From Candidatus Saccharimonadota bacterium (lineage in GTDB: Bacteria > Patescibacteriota > Saccharimonadia > Saccharimonadales > UBA4665): a stretch of 7,026 bases of DNA. This document shows, in pieces, positions 1 to 5,207 of the stretch. Made by a program: the position numbers and the translations under genes. Under the pieces are notes generated by a model. That model made no database searches. It saw only the letters and a program-made list of their open reading frames with translations, and had not been told where the DNA came from. The stretch covers positions 1 through 7,026 of the forward strand of contig JAQGGU010000112.1 in assembly GCA_028289265.1 (NCBI GenBank), in the 5' to 3' direction. Position 1 is the first letter of the stretch, and each line of letters starts with the position of its first letter.

Positions 1-115
1 TTTCCGTGCCTTATGGTCGTAAGCATCTCTATTACTACTTCTAGTCTATGTCTTCCATTCTGCTTTTTCAAGCCCCGTTTTCCACAGCGGACTGCCCAAA
101 GTGCTTATTTTCTTC

Positions 116-121
116 TATTAT
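116..121 (+). promoter_or_regulatory. Candidate -10 box of a leaderless hydrolase mRNA
   Basis: TATTAT lies 8 bases before the ATG at 130, the spacing expected if transcription begins at or next to the start codon. No convincing -35 hexamer is visible at 16-19 bases upstream and there is no Shine-Dalgarno motif before the ATG. The call rests on the hexamer, its spacing and the same arrangement at other genes in the window. Confidence 0.4.
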
Positions 122-129
122 ATAGAGTA

Positions 130-966
130 ATGGCAGAGCCCGACCTACACACCAAACCAAAACCGCTGGATCTTTTGTGGCATAAATATCTGCGCCGGCC
201 GTACAAGCTGAGCACTTTTGACCACGGTGGCAGAGGTCCGGTAATCATCCTTCTGCATGGCCTCGCCTCCTCCTCGGCCAACTGGGAGCCACTACTGCCT
301 CTTCTCAAAGACCATTACCACTGCATCAGTATCGACCTCGTGGGTTTCGGTGATTCCCCGAAGCCCCAGTGGTACAAGTACACCATGGAAGAACACATCC
401 GCGACATTCACCGAACCATTAGTAGCCTCAAGCTAAGTGAACCATTCACTCTGGTCGGACATTCGCTGGGCGGGCTCATAGCCACGCGTTATGCCCGTAT
501 GCTGCCAGATCACGTCAGCCGGCTCGTACTCCTCAGCCCGCCAGTATACGGACCTCTTGATAGCATCCGCGACCGCAGCGCCCGGAGCCGTACTTCCATG
601 TATTTGCGCGCTTATCGGTATCTCCGCACCAATAAAAAGGTAACACTCCAAAATTTCATCCGACTGAGCCGTATCATACCTCCATTGAAATTTTTGATTC
701 TCAGTCCTGCTACATGGACACCGCTTATACGCTCGCTCGAACAGTGCATCGAGAATCAGACAATCATCGAGGATATCGTACATGTCAAAGCCCGGGTCGA
801 CATCTTTTTTGGTACGTTTGACGAGGTCGTAGTACCCTACAATGTCCGCCAGCTGGCGACAATTCGCGAGGTAACGCTCTACCCCCTAAAGGTCAACCAC
901 ATGGTAGGTAAGCGCTACGCGCAGGCTGTCGCTAAAGTACTCGTCAGCACCTCAAGATCCATATAA
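130..966 (+). CDS. Alpha/beta hydrolase fold protein
   Basis: A 278 aa serine hydrolase of the alpha/beta hydrolase (abhydrolase_1) type; the substrate cannot be told from sequence. A beta strand followed by HG (residues 43-44, in LLHGLASSSANW) supplies the oxyanion-hole region. The nucleophile elbow GHSLGG places Ser112, the acid is probably Asp231 (GTFDE) and the histidine His257 (NHMVG), so the triad looks complete and in the right order. Residues about 143-210, the usual cap region, are rich in arginine. No signal peptide is seen, so it is probably cytoplasmic. The frame is open back to an ATG at 13, but the extra 39 residues look non-coding, and a -10-like box lies just before the ATG at 130, so I start there. 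It stands alone, with a candidate small RNA downstream. Esterase, lipase, haloperoxidase-like or C-C hydrolase activity are all possible. Confidence 0.9.
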   Translation: MAEPDLHTKPKPLDLLWHKYLRRPYKLSTFDHGGRGPVIILLHGLASSSANWEPLLPLLKDHYHCISIDLVGFGDSPKPQWYKYTMEEHIRDIHRTISSLKLSEPFTLVGHSLGGLIATRYARMLPDHVSRLVLLSPPVYGPLDSIRDRSARSRTSMYLRAYRYLRTNKKVTLQNFIRLSRIIPPLKFLILSPATWTPLIRSLEQCIENQTIIEDIVHVKARVDIFFGTFDEVVVPYNVRQLATIREVTLYPLKVNHMVGKRYAQAVAKVLVSTSRSI

Positions 967-993
967 ATTACTACAAGATTTTTGACCATAATG

Positions 994-1022
994 TTGCCCG
1001 AACCAATCATAAACGGTAAAAT
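994..1022 (+). promoter_or_regulatory. Candidate sigma-70-type promoter of a small RNA
   Basis: TTGCCC at 994-999 and TAAAAT at 1017-1022 are separated by exactly 17 bases and match the vegetative consensus at 4/6 and 5/6 positions. Transcription would start near 1029, 63 bases after the hydrolase stop. An overlapping TTGACC at 982-987 has only a poor partner (AATCAT, 1005-1010). Confidence 0.45.
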
Positions 1023-1028
1023 ATTAGG

Positions 1029-1241
1029 TATTAGCACGTAACTGAAAGGGGGTAATCATTGAAAAATCCTAAATCTAACGGGCAGGTCAACAGTAGTAGC
1101 GCATGCGAGGTACGTGCCTTCTAGCCTCCTTTCAAAACACTCTAGTTTTACTAGGGACATTCTAGAACTATGACCCGCCTCAAGTAGGTCAAATACCTTA
1201 GCCGCTTCCGATGCATCTCATCGAAGCGGCTTTTGTTATTT
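1029..1241 (+). ncRNA. Candidate small RNA of about 210 nt (family unknown)
   Basis: The interval between a good promoter (994-1022) and a strong intrinsic terminator (1200-1241) contains no substantial ORF, the usual signature of a small RNA gene. I compared it by eye with the hallmarks of tmRNA, RNase P RNA, SRP RNA and 6S RNA and recognise none. Possible pairings are 1034-1040 with 1111-1117 (7 bp), 1044-1052 with 1125-1133 (9 bp, one G-U) and 1081-1089 with 1171-1179 (8 of 9), which cross each other and so are alternatives or pseudoknots. Local hairpins are 1142-1154 and TGACC/GGTCA (1171-1175 with 1187-1191). A 21-codon ORF starting at TTG 1059 and ending in TAG at 1122-1124, preceded by an AGGGGG motif, could make it a leader or dual-function RNA. 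It could also be merely the hydrolase 3' UTR. The ends are approximate. Confidence 0.4.
1200..1241 (+). terminator. Rho-independent terminator
   Basis: AGCCGCTT (1200-1207) pairs with AAGCGGCT (1224-1231) and CGATG (1209-1213) with CATCG (1219-1223), leaving one bulged C and a 5-base loop. TTTTGTTATTT follows at 1231-1241. The T-rich tail is on the + strand, so it serves rightward transcription from the small RNA candidate or the hydrolase. The tail runs into the last codons of the convergent CDS. Read leftward the hairpin lacks a T tract, so it is at best a weak terminator for that gene. Confidence 0.8.
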
Positions 1242-1844
1242 CTGCGGCCCGCTCAAACGGGCAATGAAATCATCAGAGGACATTTGAGCCAGCTGGCTTT
1301 GAAAATCGTGCAACGAAACAGCTAAAGTTTCCGCTTCACGCTGCTCTATCAACTTAAACGTAATCCCGGCAATAACATGAGCTGAGCGTAAATACTGGCG
1401 GCGCAAATCTATACGCGCGACACACCAACTTGATAGATTCTGCAGGCTTAGGCGCCCCTTAAAGTACTCATTCGACGTATCTAAAAGCTCATCCGCGGGC
1501 ATCCCCTGATAGGCTCCACTAAAGCACTTGGCATCTATGTCAGGAGGATGACCAAGCAATTGAGTGCTTAGGTGCCGCGCCCATAAAAATGTGTCGTACG
1601 CGCTGCGAGGTTCGTGGATCTTCATGAAGCCTCCTGCCACCTTGGCAACGACCTCATTCGTCGTAGCTGCGATAAGCATGTTATTCTTCTCAAATTCAGG
1701 ATCTCCAAAAACTAGTTGCGGAGCCCTCCGCCCCAGTTCCAGTTCGACCTGGCCCTTAAAATATGGCAGCTGACCCTGCAATGCCTGTTCAAGGCTAAAG
1801 ACAGGCGGTTGGACATCTTCTGGTATAGGCGCTTCACTGGACAT
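1236..1844 (-). CDS. Hypothetical protein, 202 aa
   Basis: I do not recognise this protein. It is a soluble 202 aa sequence without signal peptide or membrane segment, with a proline-rich acidic N-terminus (residues 1-16) followed by predominantly helical sequence. The middle contains an aromatic/glycine segment (KCFSGAYQGMPADELLD, about 105-121) and the C-terminal third is helical and charged. Only the first ATG fits: it lies 6 bases after a -10-like AAGAAT and no Shine-Dalgarno sequence is seen, so the mRNA may be leaderless. It is transcribed alone and diverges from the AtpZ-like gene across a 107-base spacer. Its 3' end overlaps the T tail of a terminator that points the other way. A long ORF with normal composition makes a real gene likely, but no function can be given. 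Confidence 0.75.
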   Translation of the reverse strand: MSSEAPIPEDVQPPVFSLEQALQGQLPYFKGQVELELGRRAPQLVFGDPEFEKNNMLIAATTNEVVAKVAGGFMKIHEPRSAYDTFLWARHLSTQLLGHPPDIDAKCFSGAYQGMPADELLDTSNEYFKGRLSLQNLSSWCVARIDLRRQYLRSAHVIAGITFKLIEQREAETLAVSLHDFQSQLAQMSSDDFIARLSGPQK

Positions 1845-1850
1845 GACACT

Positions 1851-1878
1851 ATTCTTGCATCTTTTTCCACTTTTGCAA
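1851..1878 (-). promoter_or_regulatory. Weak candidate promoter of the 202 aa gene
   Basis: On the minus strand, TTGCAA (1873-1878) and AAGAAT (1851-1856) are separated by 16 bases, each matching consensus at 4 of 6 positions. The start codon follows 6 bases after the -10 hexamer, which would give a leaderless transcript. Confidence 0.3.
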
Positions 1879-1938
1879 TAGAAAGTTAAATTACTTACGG
1901 AGTTATATCTAAAAATAAATTAGGCTATGGTAAGTAAC

Positions 1939-1944
1939 GAGGAG
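1939..1944 (+). promoter_or_regulatory. Shine-Dalgarno site of the AtpZ-like gene
   Basis: GAGGAG lies 7 bases before the ATG at 1952, a canonical spacing, and fixes that start. This gene therefore has a normal leader, unlike several neighbours. No -10/-35 pair is convincing in the AT-rich 1860-1935 stretch. Confidence 0.75.
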
Positions 1945-1951
1945 AGCAAGT

Positions 1952-2185
1952 ATGGCAAAACGTAGATTATTCATATATATGGCTGCTGCAAGCGGTTACA
2001 TCGGTATCGGCCTGCTACTAGGCTACGCCCTCAGCGACCAGCTCACTAATACGCCGCTTTGGATTGGTATCGTGCTACTATTGCTCGGCTCAATTCTTCT
2101 GGGTATGTTTATCAGCGCCCGCGAAGCGCTCAACACACCTATCGACAGCAAGCCAAAAACATACGACGATAGTACTCCGCGCTAA
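1952..2185 (+). CDS. Small two-helix membrane protein, AtpZ/AtpI-like
   Basis: A 77 aa inner-membrane protein with two hydrophobic helices, about residues 7-27 and 36-54, joined by a short polar loop (SDQLTNTP), and a hydrophilic tail rich in Asp, Pro and Lys. The layout, a GxxLGY-type motif at the end of helix 1 and a threonine-proline turn before a G-rich helix 2, resembles the AtpZ/AtpI family (putative F0F1-ATPase accessory or Mg2+ transport subunit, PF09527). The resemblance is judged by eye only. No ATP synthase genes are in the window, so if it is AtpZ-like it is away from that operon here. The positive N-terminus (KRR) suggests N-in, C-in topology. A GAGGAG Shine-Dalgarno site supports the start. 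Its TAA overlaps the stop region of the convergent Doc-like gene by 4 bases. Confidence 0.75.
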   Translation: MAKRRLFIYMAAASGYIGIGLLLGYALSDQLTNTPLWIGIVLLLLGSILLGMFISAREALNTPIDSKPKTYDDSTPR

Positions 2186-2193
2186 TTTTTAGC
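2181..2193. other. Small inverted repeat at convergent gene ends
   Basis: GCTAA-TTT-TTAGC is a perfect 5-bp stem with a 3-base loop placed exactly on the overlapping stop codons of the AtpZ-like gene and the Doc-like gene. It is too weak and lacks a following T tract to be a confident terminator, but its position makes a minimal two-way terminator thinkable. Confidence 0.25.
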
Positions 2194-2607
2194 ACCATCC
2201 GTTGCAAGGCTACGGCCTAACGTATGGGACTTTAGCCAGTCGGCAATCTCTTCTATTTTCGGATGTTCCAGCACTACGTACCACATGAGCGCCTCGCCCT
2301 CTTTGCGCCCAAAGCTGACTATCTTATCATTGCGCCCGAGATACAATACGGCTGCCAGTAGCGCCGTTCGCTTATTGCCGTCACGAAATACCACGCGGTT
2401 GACTATTGCATCCAGTAACGCGGCAGCCTTCATATAAATATCACCGTATATTTCCTGGCCGAAGGCAGTGCGAAATGGCCGGCTCACTGCCGCCCGTGTC
2501 AGCTGCGCGTCGCGCTGTCCCCATGGATCACCCGTATCTTTCATAACCTCGCTATGAAGCAGGTTTAGCACTACGTAATCTTCCCTCGAATTCTCTCCAA
2601 AAAGCAT
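2182..2607 (-). CDS. Doc/Fic-family protein with a degenerate catalytic motif
   Basis: A 141 aa protein of the Doc (death-on-curing) branch of the Fic fold. Family signs are QRDAQLTRAAVSRP (31-44), FGQEIYGDIYMKAAALLDAI (49-68) and the core VVFRDGNKRTALLAAVLYL (72-90), which aligns with the HxFx(D/E)GNKR motif. Doc toxins phosphorylate EF-Tu and other Fic proteins AMPylate targets, both using the motif's histidine. Here that position is Val72, while Phe74, Asp76, Gly77, Asn78, Lys79 and Arg80 are kept. It may therefore be catalytically impaired or have another role. No Phd-like antitoxin precedes it; the next gene upstream encodes a DUF3072 protein. A TATAAT hexamer ends 7 bases before the ATG and no Shine-Dalgarno sequence is present, suggesting a leaderless mRNA. 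Length and end fit the family, so it is not truncated. Confidence 0.85.
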   Translation of the reverse strand: MLFGENSREDYVVLNLLHSEVMKDTGDPWGQRDAQLTRAAVSRPFRTAFGQEIYGDIYMKAAALLDAIVNRVVFRDGNKRTALLAAVLYLGRNDKIVSFGRKEGEALMWYVVLEHPKIEEIADWLKSHTLGRSLATDGAKN

Positions 2608-2614
2608 ATATTCT

Positions 2615-2645
2615 ATTATATCCGCTCAGGCCCACCTAACCACAA
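2615..2645 (-). promoter_or_regulatory. Promoter of the Doc-like gene, leaderless
   Basis: On the minus strand a perfect TATAAT (2615-2620) ends 7 bases before the ATG (2605-2607). TTGTGG (2640-2645) is a weak -35 candidate with a long 19-base spacer. With this geometry transcription would start at or within a base or two of the A of the ATG. Confidence 0.55.
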
Positions 2646-2707
2646 GGGGTATGAGTATGCGTAGTACAAAATATGTGACTGTATAAGCTTCCCGCTACGG
2701 GGTATCG

Positions 2708-2995
2708 TCAAGCCAGCTCCGGTGTGGCATCCCGCCCGGTCTTTATTTCGAGTTCTCGTATCCTGTCTTCAGCTTCTGCCTTGGTCATCTCGTATGGAAC
2801 TTCCTCTCCTACATCTGCTGCCATTCTGCTAATATACGATTTCTGCGCCGCCGAAGCCGGCTCATCGCCGTCCTGTTTTCCCGGATTATTAGCCACCTCA
2901 TCACTGCCCCCTCGGCCGCTTTCATCTCCTTGGCTACCAGGGCGGGTCAGTGAATCATTCTGTTCGTCTTGCGCATCTTGACCATCGTTCGACAT
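2708..2995 (-). CDS. DUF3072 domain protein
   Basis: A 95 aa protein in two parts. Residues 1-46 are a low-complexity, disordered-looking region rich in Asp, Glu, Gln, Gly, Ser and Asn. Residues about 50-88 (QKSYISRMAADVGEE..., then MTKAEAEDRIRELEIKTGR) match the DUF3072 pattern: a helix with QxxYxxxM/L, an acidic turn, then TKAEAxxRIxELxxKTGR. The function of DUF3072 is unknown; the helix-loop-helix layout could suit binding a nucleic acid or protein partner, but nothing here shows it. The ATG at 2995 is chosen because AGGAGG sits 5 bases upstream; the frame is open to an ATG at 3067 but the extra 24 residues lack a ribosome site and look like UTR. It ends in TGA, 100 bases before the Doc-like gene, which has its own promoter. 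Confidence 0.85.
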   Translation of the reverse strand: MSNDGQDAQDEQNDSLTRPGSQGDESGRGGSDEVANNPGKQDGDEPASAAQKSYISRMAADVGEEVPYEMTKAEAEDRIRELEIKTGRDATPELA

Positions 2996-3000
2996 AATTG

Positions 3001-3006
3001 CCTCCT
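3001..3006 (-). promoter_or_regulatory. Shine-Dalgarno site of the DUF3072 gene
   Basis: On the minus strand AGGAGG lies 5 bases before the ATG at 2995 and decides that start over the in-frame ATG at 3067. A TACTAT hexamer on the same strand (3017-3022) could be the -10 box of a short leader, but no good -35 partner is visible. Confidence 0.8.
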
Positions 3007-3083
3007 TATAGAAGACATAGTAGTGGCAATGCATATCGCTAACAGTAAATTTCCTTACAAGTGGCAAAAATTTACAGCGTGTA

Positions 3084-3131
3084 CCAGACCTATTCTCATT
3101 ACATGAGACACAAAGATATGTCCCTGTCTGG
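3084..3131. repeat. Nested inverted repeats in the spacer before the DUF3072 gene
   Basis: CCAGAC (3084-3089) pairs with GTCTGG (3126-3131), and inside it TCTCAT (3094-3099) pairs with ATGAGA (3103-3108) around a 3-base loop. On the minus strand this lies downstream of the 218 aa gene and about 90 bases upstream of the DUF3072 start. It may be a structured 3' or 5' untranslated element. An ATTTTT run follows on the minus strand only after about 12 bases, so it is not a standard terminator. Confidence 0.35.
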
Positions 3132-3155
3132 CACTTCTACATATTACGGAAGTGC
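3131..3155 (-). terminator. Stem-loop directly after the 218 aa gene
   Basis: GCACTTC (3131-3137) and GAAGTGC (3149-3155) form a perfect 7-bp stem with an 11-base loop, beginning 1 base after the TAA of the 218 aa gene. No T tract follows on the minus strand, so it is a weak terminator or an mRNA 3'-end protecting hairpin. It shares one base with the neighbouring CCAGAC/GTCTGG repeat. Confidence 0.35.
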
Positions 3156-3156
3156 A

Positions 3157-3813
3157 TTAGCCTTGTTTTGTAGCGTCGAGGTAGTCTTGTAGTGTTTCCT
3201 GGCCGCGTTCAAGCTCATCAATTATCTGCCGCTTGAACCGGAATAAGTCTTCCTGCTCGATATCAACTGCAAGCGCACCGAGATGCGCAATACGGTCAGG
3301 TACATAGCTTTCGGCGTTCGCATCTTCAGCTACTGCCTTGGCTACATATAGTTCGGCAACGGCGCGTCCCGTAGGAGTCCAAAGACCTTTACGAAGTGCA
3401 AAATCTTCAGCAAGTACATGAGCTTCACGAAGGCGTATGGCCGAATGCTCTACCTTCCCCTCCGTCGGTCGCTCCACTACACCATAGGCTTTAGGAGCCT
3501 CAGCATCAAGAATGCCATTGGTATTCAGATGAACATAGGATGTAACGATTTTACCGACTTGGTGAGCAACGCCAGCTGGAATAACAAAGTAAGGCACCGC
3601 CTCTAAGGCATGATCGGCATGACGGCGCTGCGACAGAGTGTGATGCAGCATACCGCTACTATCGAGAGCATTTACCTGAGCTTCCAGAGTCTCAACACTT
3701 TGACTACGCATTAGGTCATAATAGCATATTTTGCGCTTTTTTGCAATGGTGGGAGCCCCAGTTCCCTGGCCAGAACCCATAAAGCTTACGGTAACAGCGC
3801 TTACTTCTGTCAT
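3157..3813 (-). CDS. Hypothetical protein, 218 aa
   Basis: I do not recognise this protein. Counting from the ATG at 3813, it opens with a short strand and a glycine-rich stretch (VTVSFMGSGQGTGAP, about 7-21). That stretch recalls a nucleotide-binding turn but lacks the Lys-Ser/Thr of a P-loop. A basic patch (KKRK, 25-28) follows, then mostly helical charged sequence; the C-terminal 40 residues look like an amphipathic or coiled helix (FKRQIIDELERGQETLQDYL). No signal peptide or membrane segment is seen. An ATG at 3825 adds 4 residues, but it overlaps the proposed -10 box (3824-3829), so I prefer 3813; a GAGG also lies 6 bases before 3813. It is a single-gene unit, divergent from the 32 aa membrane ORF. 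A real gene is likely; function unknown. Confidence 0.7.
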   Translation of the reverse strand: MTEVSAVTVSFMGSGQGTGAPTIAKKRKICYYDLMRSQSVETLEAQVNALDSSGMLHHTLSQRRHADHALEAVPYFVIPAGVAHQVGKIVTSYVHLNTNGILDAEAPKAYGVVERPTEGKVEHSAIRLREAHVLAEDFALRKGLWTPTGRAVAELYVAKAVAEDANAESYVPDRIAHLGALAVDIEQEDLFRFKRQIIDELERGQETLQDYLDATKQG

Positions 3814-3823
3814 ATATGCCCTC

Positions 3824-3852
3824 ATAGTACACCCGGCGTCCGATTTGGTTAA
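3824..3852 (-). promoter_or_regulatory. Promoter of the 218 aa gene
   Basis: On the minus strand TTAACC (3847-3852) and TACTAT (3824-3829) are 17 bases apart, each matching consensus at 4 of 6 positions. The -10 box ends 10 bases before the ATG at 3813, giving a leader of only a few bases. Confidence 0.45.
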
Positions 3853-3886
3853 CTATTGGCAAAAATGTAGTTATATGGTTTAAGTA

Positions 3887-3915
3887 TTGCTTATACCGTC
3901 CTAAGTCTCTATACT
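3887..3915 (+). promoter_or_regulatory. Promoter of the 32 aa membrane ORF, leaderless
   Basis: TTGCTT (3887-3892) and TATACT (3910-3915; 5/6 match) are separated by exactly 17 bases, and the ATG follows 8 bases after the -10 box. This supports the short ORF as a transcribed leaderless gene. It runs back to back with the promoter of the 218 aa gene. Confidence 0.5.
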
Positions 3916-3923
3916 TAAGCATA

Positions 3924-4022
3924 ATGAGCGCAGAGATAGAAAAATTCATAGTACTCGCCTTGGCTATCGTAGGCGGCATGTTCCTCTACACAGCCAGCAC
4001 GAATATCGCCAGCTGGCTGTAA
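3924..4022 (+). CDS. Small single-pass membrane peptide, 32 aa
   Basis: A short ORF starting ATGAGCGCAGAG and ending in TAA. It encodes 32 residues with an acidic N-terminus (MSAEIEK), one hydrophobic helix of about 18 residues (7-24, FIVLALAIVGGMFLYTA) and a short tail ending in Trp-Leu. The composition is that of a real transmembrane segment rather than random sequence. A promoter with 17-base spacing puts the start of transcription at the ATG. The stop lies 8 bases from the stop of the convergent 329 aa gene, the same tight packing seen at other gene ends here. No family is recognised; it could be a membrane-complex accessory peptide, a regulator or a type I toxin-like peptide, and nothing decides between these. 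An antisense frame over the same bases looks like a shadow. Confidence 0.5.
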   Translation: MSAEIEKFIVLALAIVGGMFLYTASTNIASWL

Positions 4023-4030
4023 TACCCTTA

Positions 4031-5020
4031 CTAGTCTTCACCGAGAAGAGCAAGACGGGTTTCGTAAATTTCAGCGGCAGCCTTGAAGTGCCATATTTTA
4101 TGTTCGATATAGCTCAGGCTATCAAGGGCATATGGACTTCGTATGGCAGCCACTGCCTCTACGATTGCAGCTTCATATTCGGAACTGAAAAACAAATCAC
4201 CGTTTTTAGCATGGTCGCGAATAAGCTCTTTTCCTGCTTCCGGATCCAATGTATATAGATGCGGGAGTGCTTCTATTAATACTCGATACAGACGGGAAGA
4301 ATGTAAACCCTCCCTATCATAATTTGGAACGTTATCCGGCGATAATACATCTAGCGTGCTGGCGACAATCTCATCTCTTAATGCTGTAAACTCTGCATTG
4401 CCCTCTAGAAGTCCAAGCCTCTGCATAACTGCCGTAGATCTCAGTGACGAGTCAGCAACGTGACCGAGCCTGCATGCCACGGCTCTTCCGTGTTCATCGC
4501 CTTCAACTACATGCATCTCATAGGCATCTGAAATTTGCCCGTCACCAATGTATAGAGTATTGGCCGGGAACATTCTCACTACGTCTTTCCTGTTATCAAA
4601 ACGTAGCCCGAGCTGTACCGACGCATAACTTGGTTCATACGGGGGCTGGGGGTGGCCTAATAAAGCCTCAACATCAGCAGTTAGCACGCCGCTTTTTTGA
4701 GGATCAAAGCCATCAGAATAATGAAGACTTACCACTTTTGCGCCATTCTTGAGCGCCCGAGCATTTTTAGGTCCATCCGTCTCCCGGGCACGTCGCGAAT
4801 CGACAGGATGCATAACAGAGAAATACGCCGCGACCGTTGCATCTACTGGTAATATACCTTTCGCATGTTCGGCACTTAGATCTCCCCACCATTCTCTATA
4901 ATGGCTGCTACCCTCGGTAGTAGCTAGATGCCCCATCTTAGTAAGCATTGCAGACTCCGGTACACGCTCGGCATATTCTTGAATATCTATCATGCCTGTA
5001 GCTGCTTCTGTAGTTGCCAT
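4031..5020 (-). CDS. Hypothetical protein, 329 aa
   Basis: I do not recognise this protein. It is a soluble 329 aa sequence without signal peptide or membrane helix. It appears to have two parts. Residues about 1-200 are mixed alpha/beta with an aromatic patch (HYREWWGDLSAEHAKG, 40-55) and strand-rich segments around 95-185, such as MFPANTLYIGDGQISDAYEM. Residues about 200-329 are helical, with possible helical-repeat character (LYRVLIEALPHLYTLDPEAG, later SLSYIEHKIWHFKAAAEIYETRL). The start is supported by a Shine-Dalgarno GGAG 5 bases upstream and a promoter at 5063-5091. The gene stands alone and converges on the 32 aa membrane ORF. It may be lineage-restricted; I cannot assign an activity. 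Confidence 0.75.
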   Translation of the reverse strand: MATTEAATGMIDIQEYAERVPESAMLTKMGHLATTEGSSHYREWWGDLSAEHAKGILPVDATVAAYFSVMHPVDSRRARETDGPKNARALKNGAKVVSLHYSDGFDPQKSGVLTADVEALLGHPQPPYEPSYASVQLGLRFDNRKDVVRMFPANTLYIGDGQISDAYEMHVVEGDEHGRAVACRLGHVADSSLRSTAVMQRLGLLEGNAEFTALRDEIVASTLDVLSPDNVPNYDREGLHSSRLYRVLIEALPHLYTLDPEAGKELIRDHAKNGDLFFSSEYEAAIVEAVAAIRSPYALDSLSYIEHKIWHFKAAAEIYETRLALLGED

Positions 5021-5021
5021 A

Positions 5022-5037
5022 GTGTCTCCGTGTCTCC
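5022..5037 (-). repeat. Tandem 8-base repeat carrying a duplicated Shine-Dalgarno motif
   Basis: On the minus strand GGAGACAC occurs twice in a row just before the 329 aa gene. The copy nearer the ATG places GGAG at the usual 5-base spacing; the farther copy puts a second GGAG 13 bases away. The proximal copy is the working ribosome-binding site; the distal one may be a standby site or a slippage product. Confidence 0.6.
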
Positions 5038-5062
5038 AAATTACACTTCCCTATTGGCACAT

Positions 5063-5091
5063 AGAATATACCCGTCGATGCCATAAAGCAA
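5063..5091 (-). promoter_or_regulatory. Promoter of the 329 aa gene
   Basis: On the minus strand TTGCTT (5086-5091) and TATTCT (5063-5068) are 17 bases apart. Transcription near 5056 would leave a leader of about 36 bases including the GGAGACAC repeat. The -35 is identical to that of the 32 aa ORF. Confidence 0.45.
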
Positions 5092-5207
5092 TTGGCGCGC
5101 CTATATCACAGGGGTTGTTCCTGACGAGCGCTTGAGCCTTATCGAAATATCTCATAACTTTACTAAGTCATACCACTCAAGCTAAGTAAGAATTATCATA
5201 GACTATT

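Noticed and set aside
13..129. N-terminal extension of the hydrolase to the ATG at 13, which might look like a hydrophobic leader.
   Set aside because: The 39 residues are mixed Cys/Phe/Arg without a proper signal-peptide layout, there is no ribosome site, and a -10-like box just before the ATG at 130 fits that start better.
1029..1241. tmRNA, 6S RNA, RNase P RNA or SRP RNA in the intergenic region.
   Set aside because: None of the conserved sequence blocks I know for these RNAs can be found; only the promoter and terminator support a transcript.
2671..2710. A CCCG-TAG-CGGG hairpin after the DUF3072 stop as a terminator.
   Set aside because: The stem is only 4 bp and no T tract follows on the minus strand.
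2724..2981. An 85-codon + strand frame opposite the DUF3072 gene.
   Set aside because: It is a Ser/Pro-rich mirror of the acidic DUF3072 coding sequence, without a ribosome site; the opposite strand has a family match and AGGAGG.
2182..2995. A toxin-antitoxin pair made of the Doc-like protein and the DUF3072 protein.
   Set aside because: DUF3072 does not look like Phd, the genes are 100 bases apart with separate translation signals and a separate promoter for the Doc-like gene, and the toxin motif is degenerate.
3739..3783. The glycine-rich stretch of the 218 aa protein as a P-loop.
   Set aside because: GSGQGTGAP lacks the Lys-Ser/Thr that completes a Walker A motif, and no Walker B is evident.
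3716..3979. An 87-codon minus-strand frame overlapping both the 218 aa gene and the 32 aa ORF.
   Set aside because: It lies out of frame over a better-supported gene start and over divergent promoters, with no recognisable domain or ribosome site.
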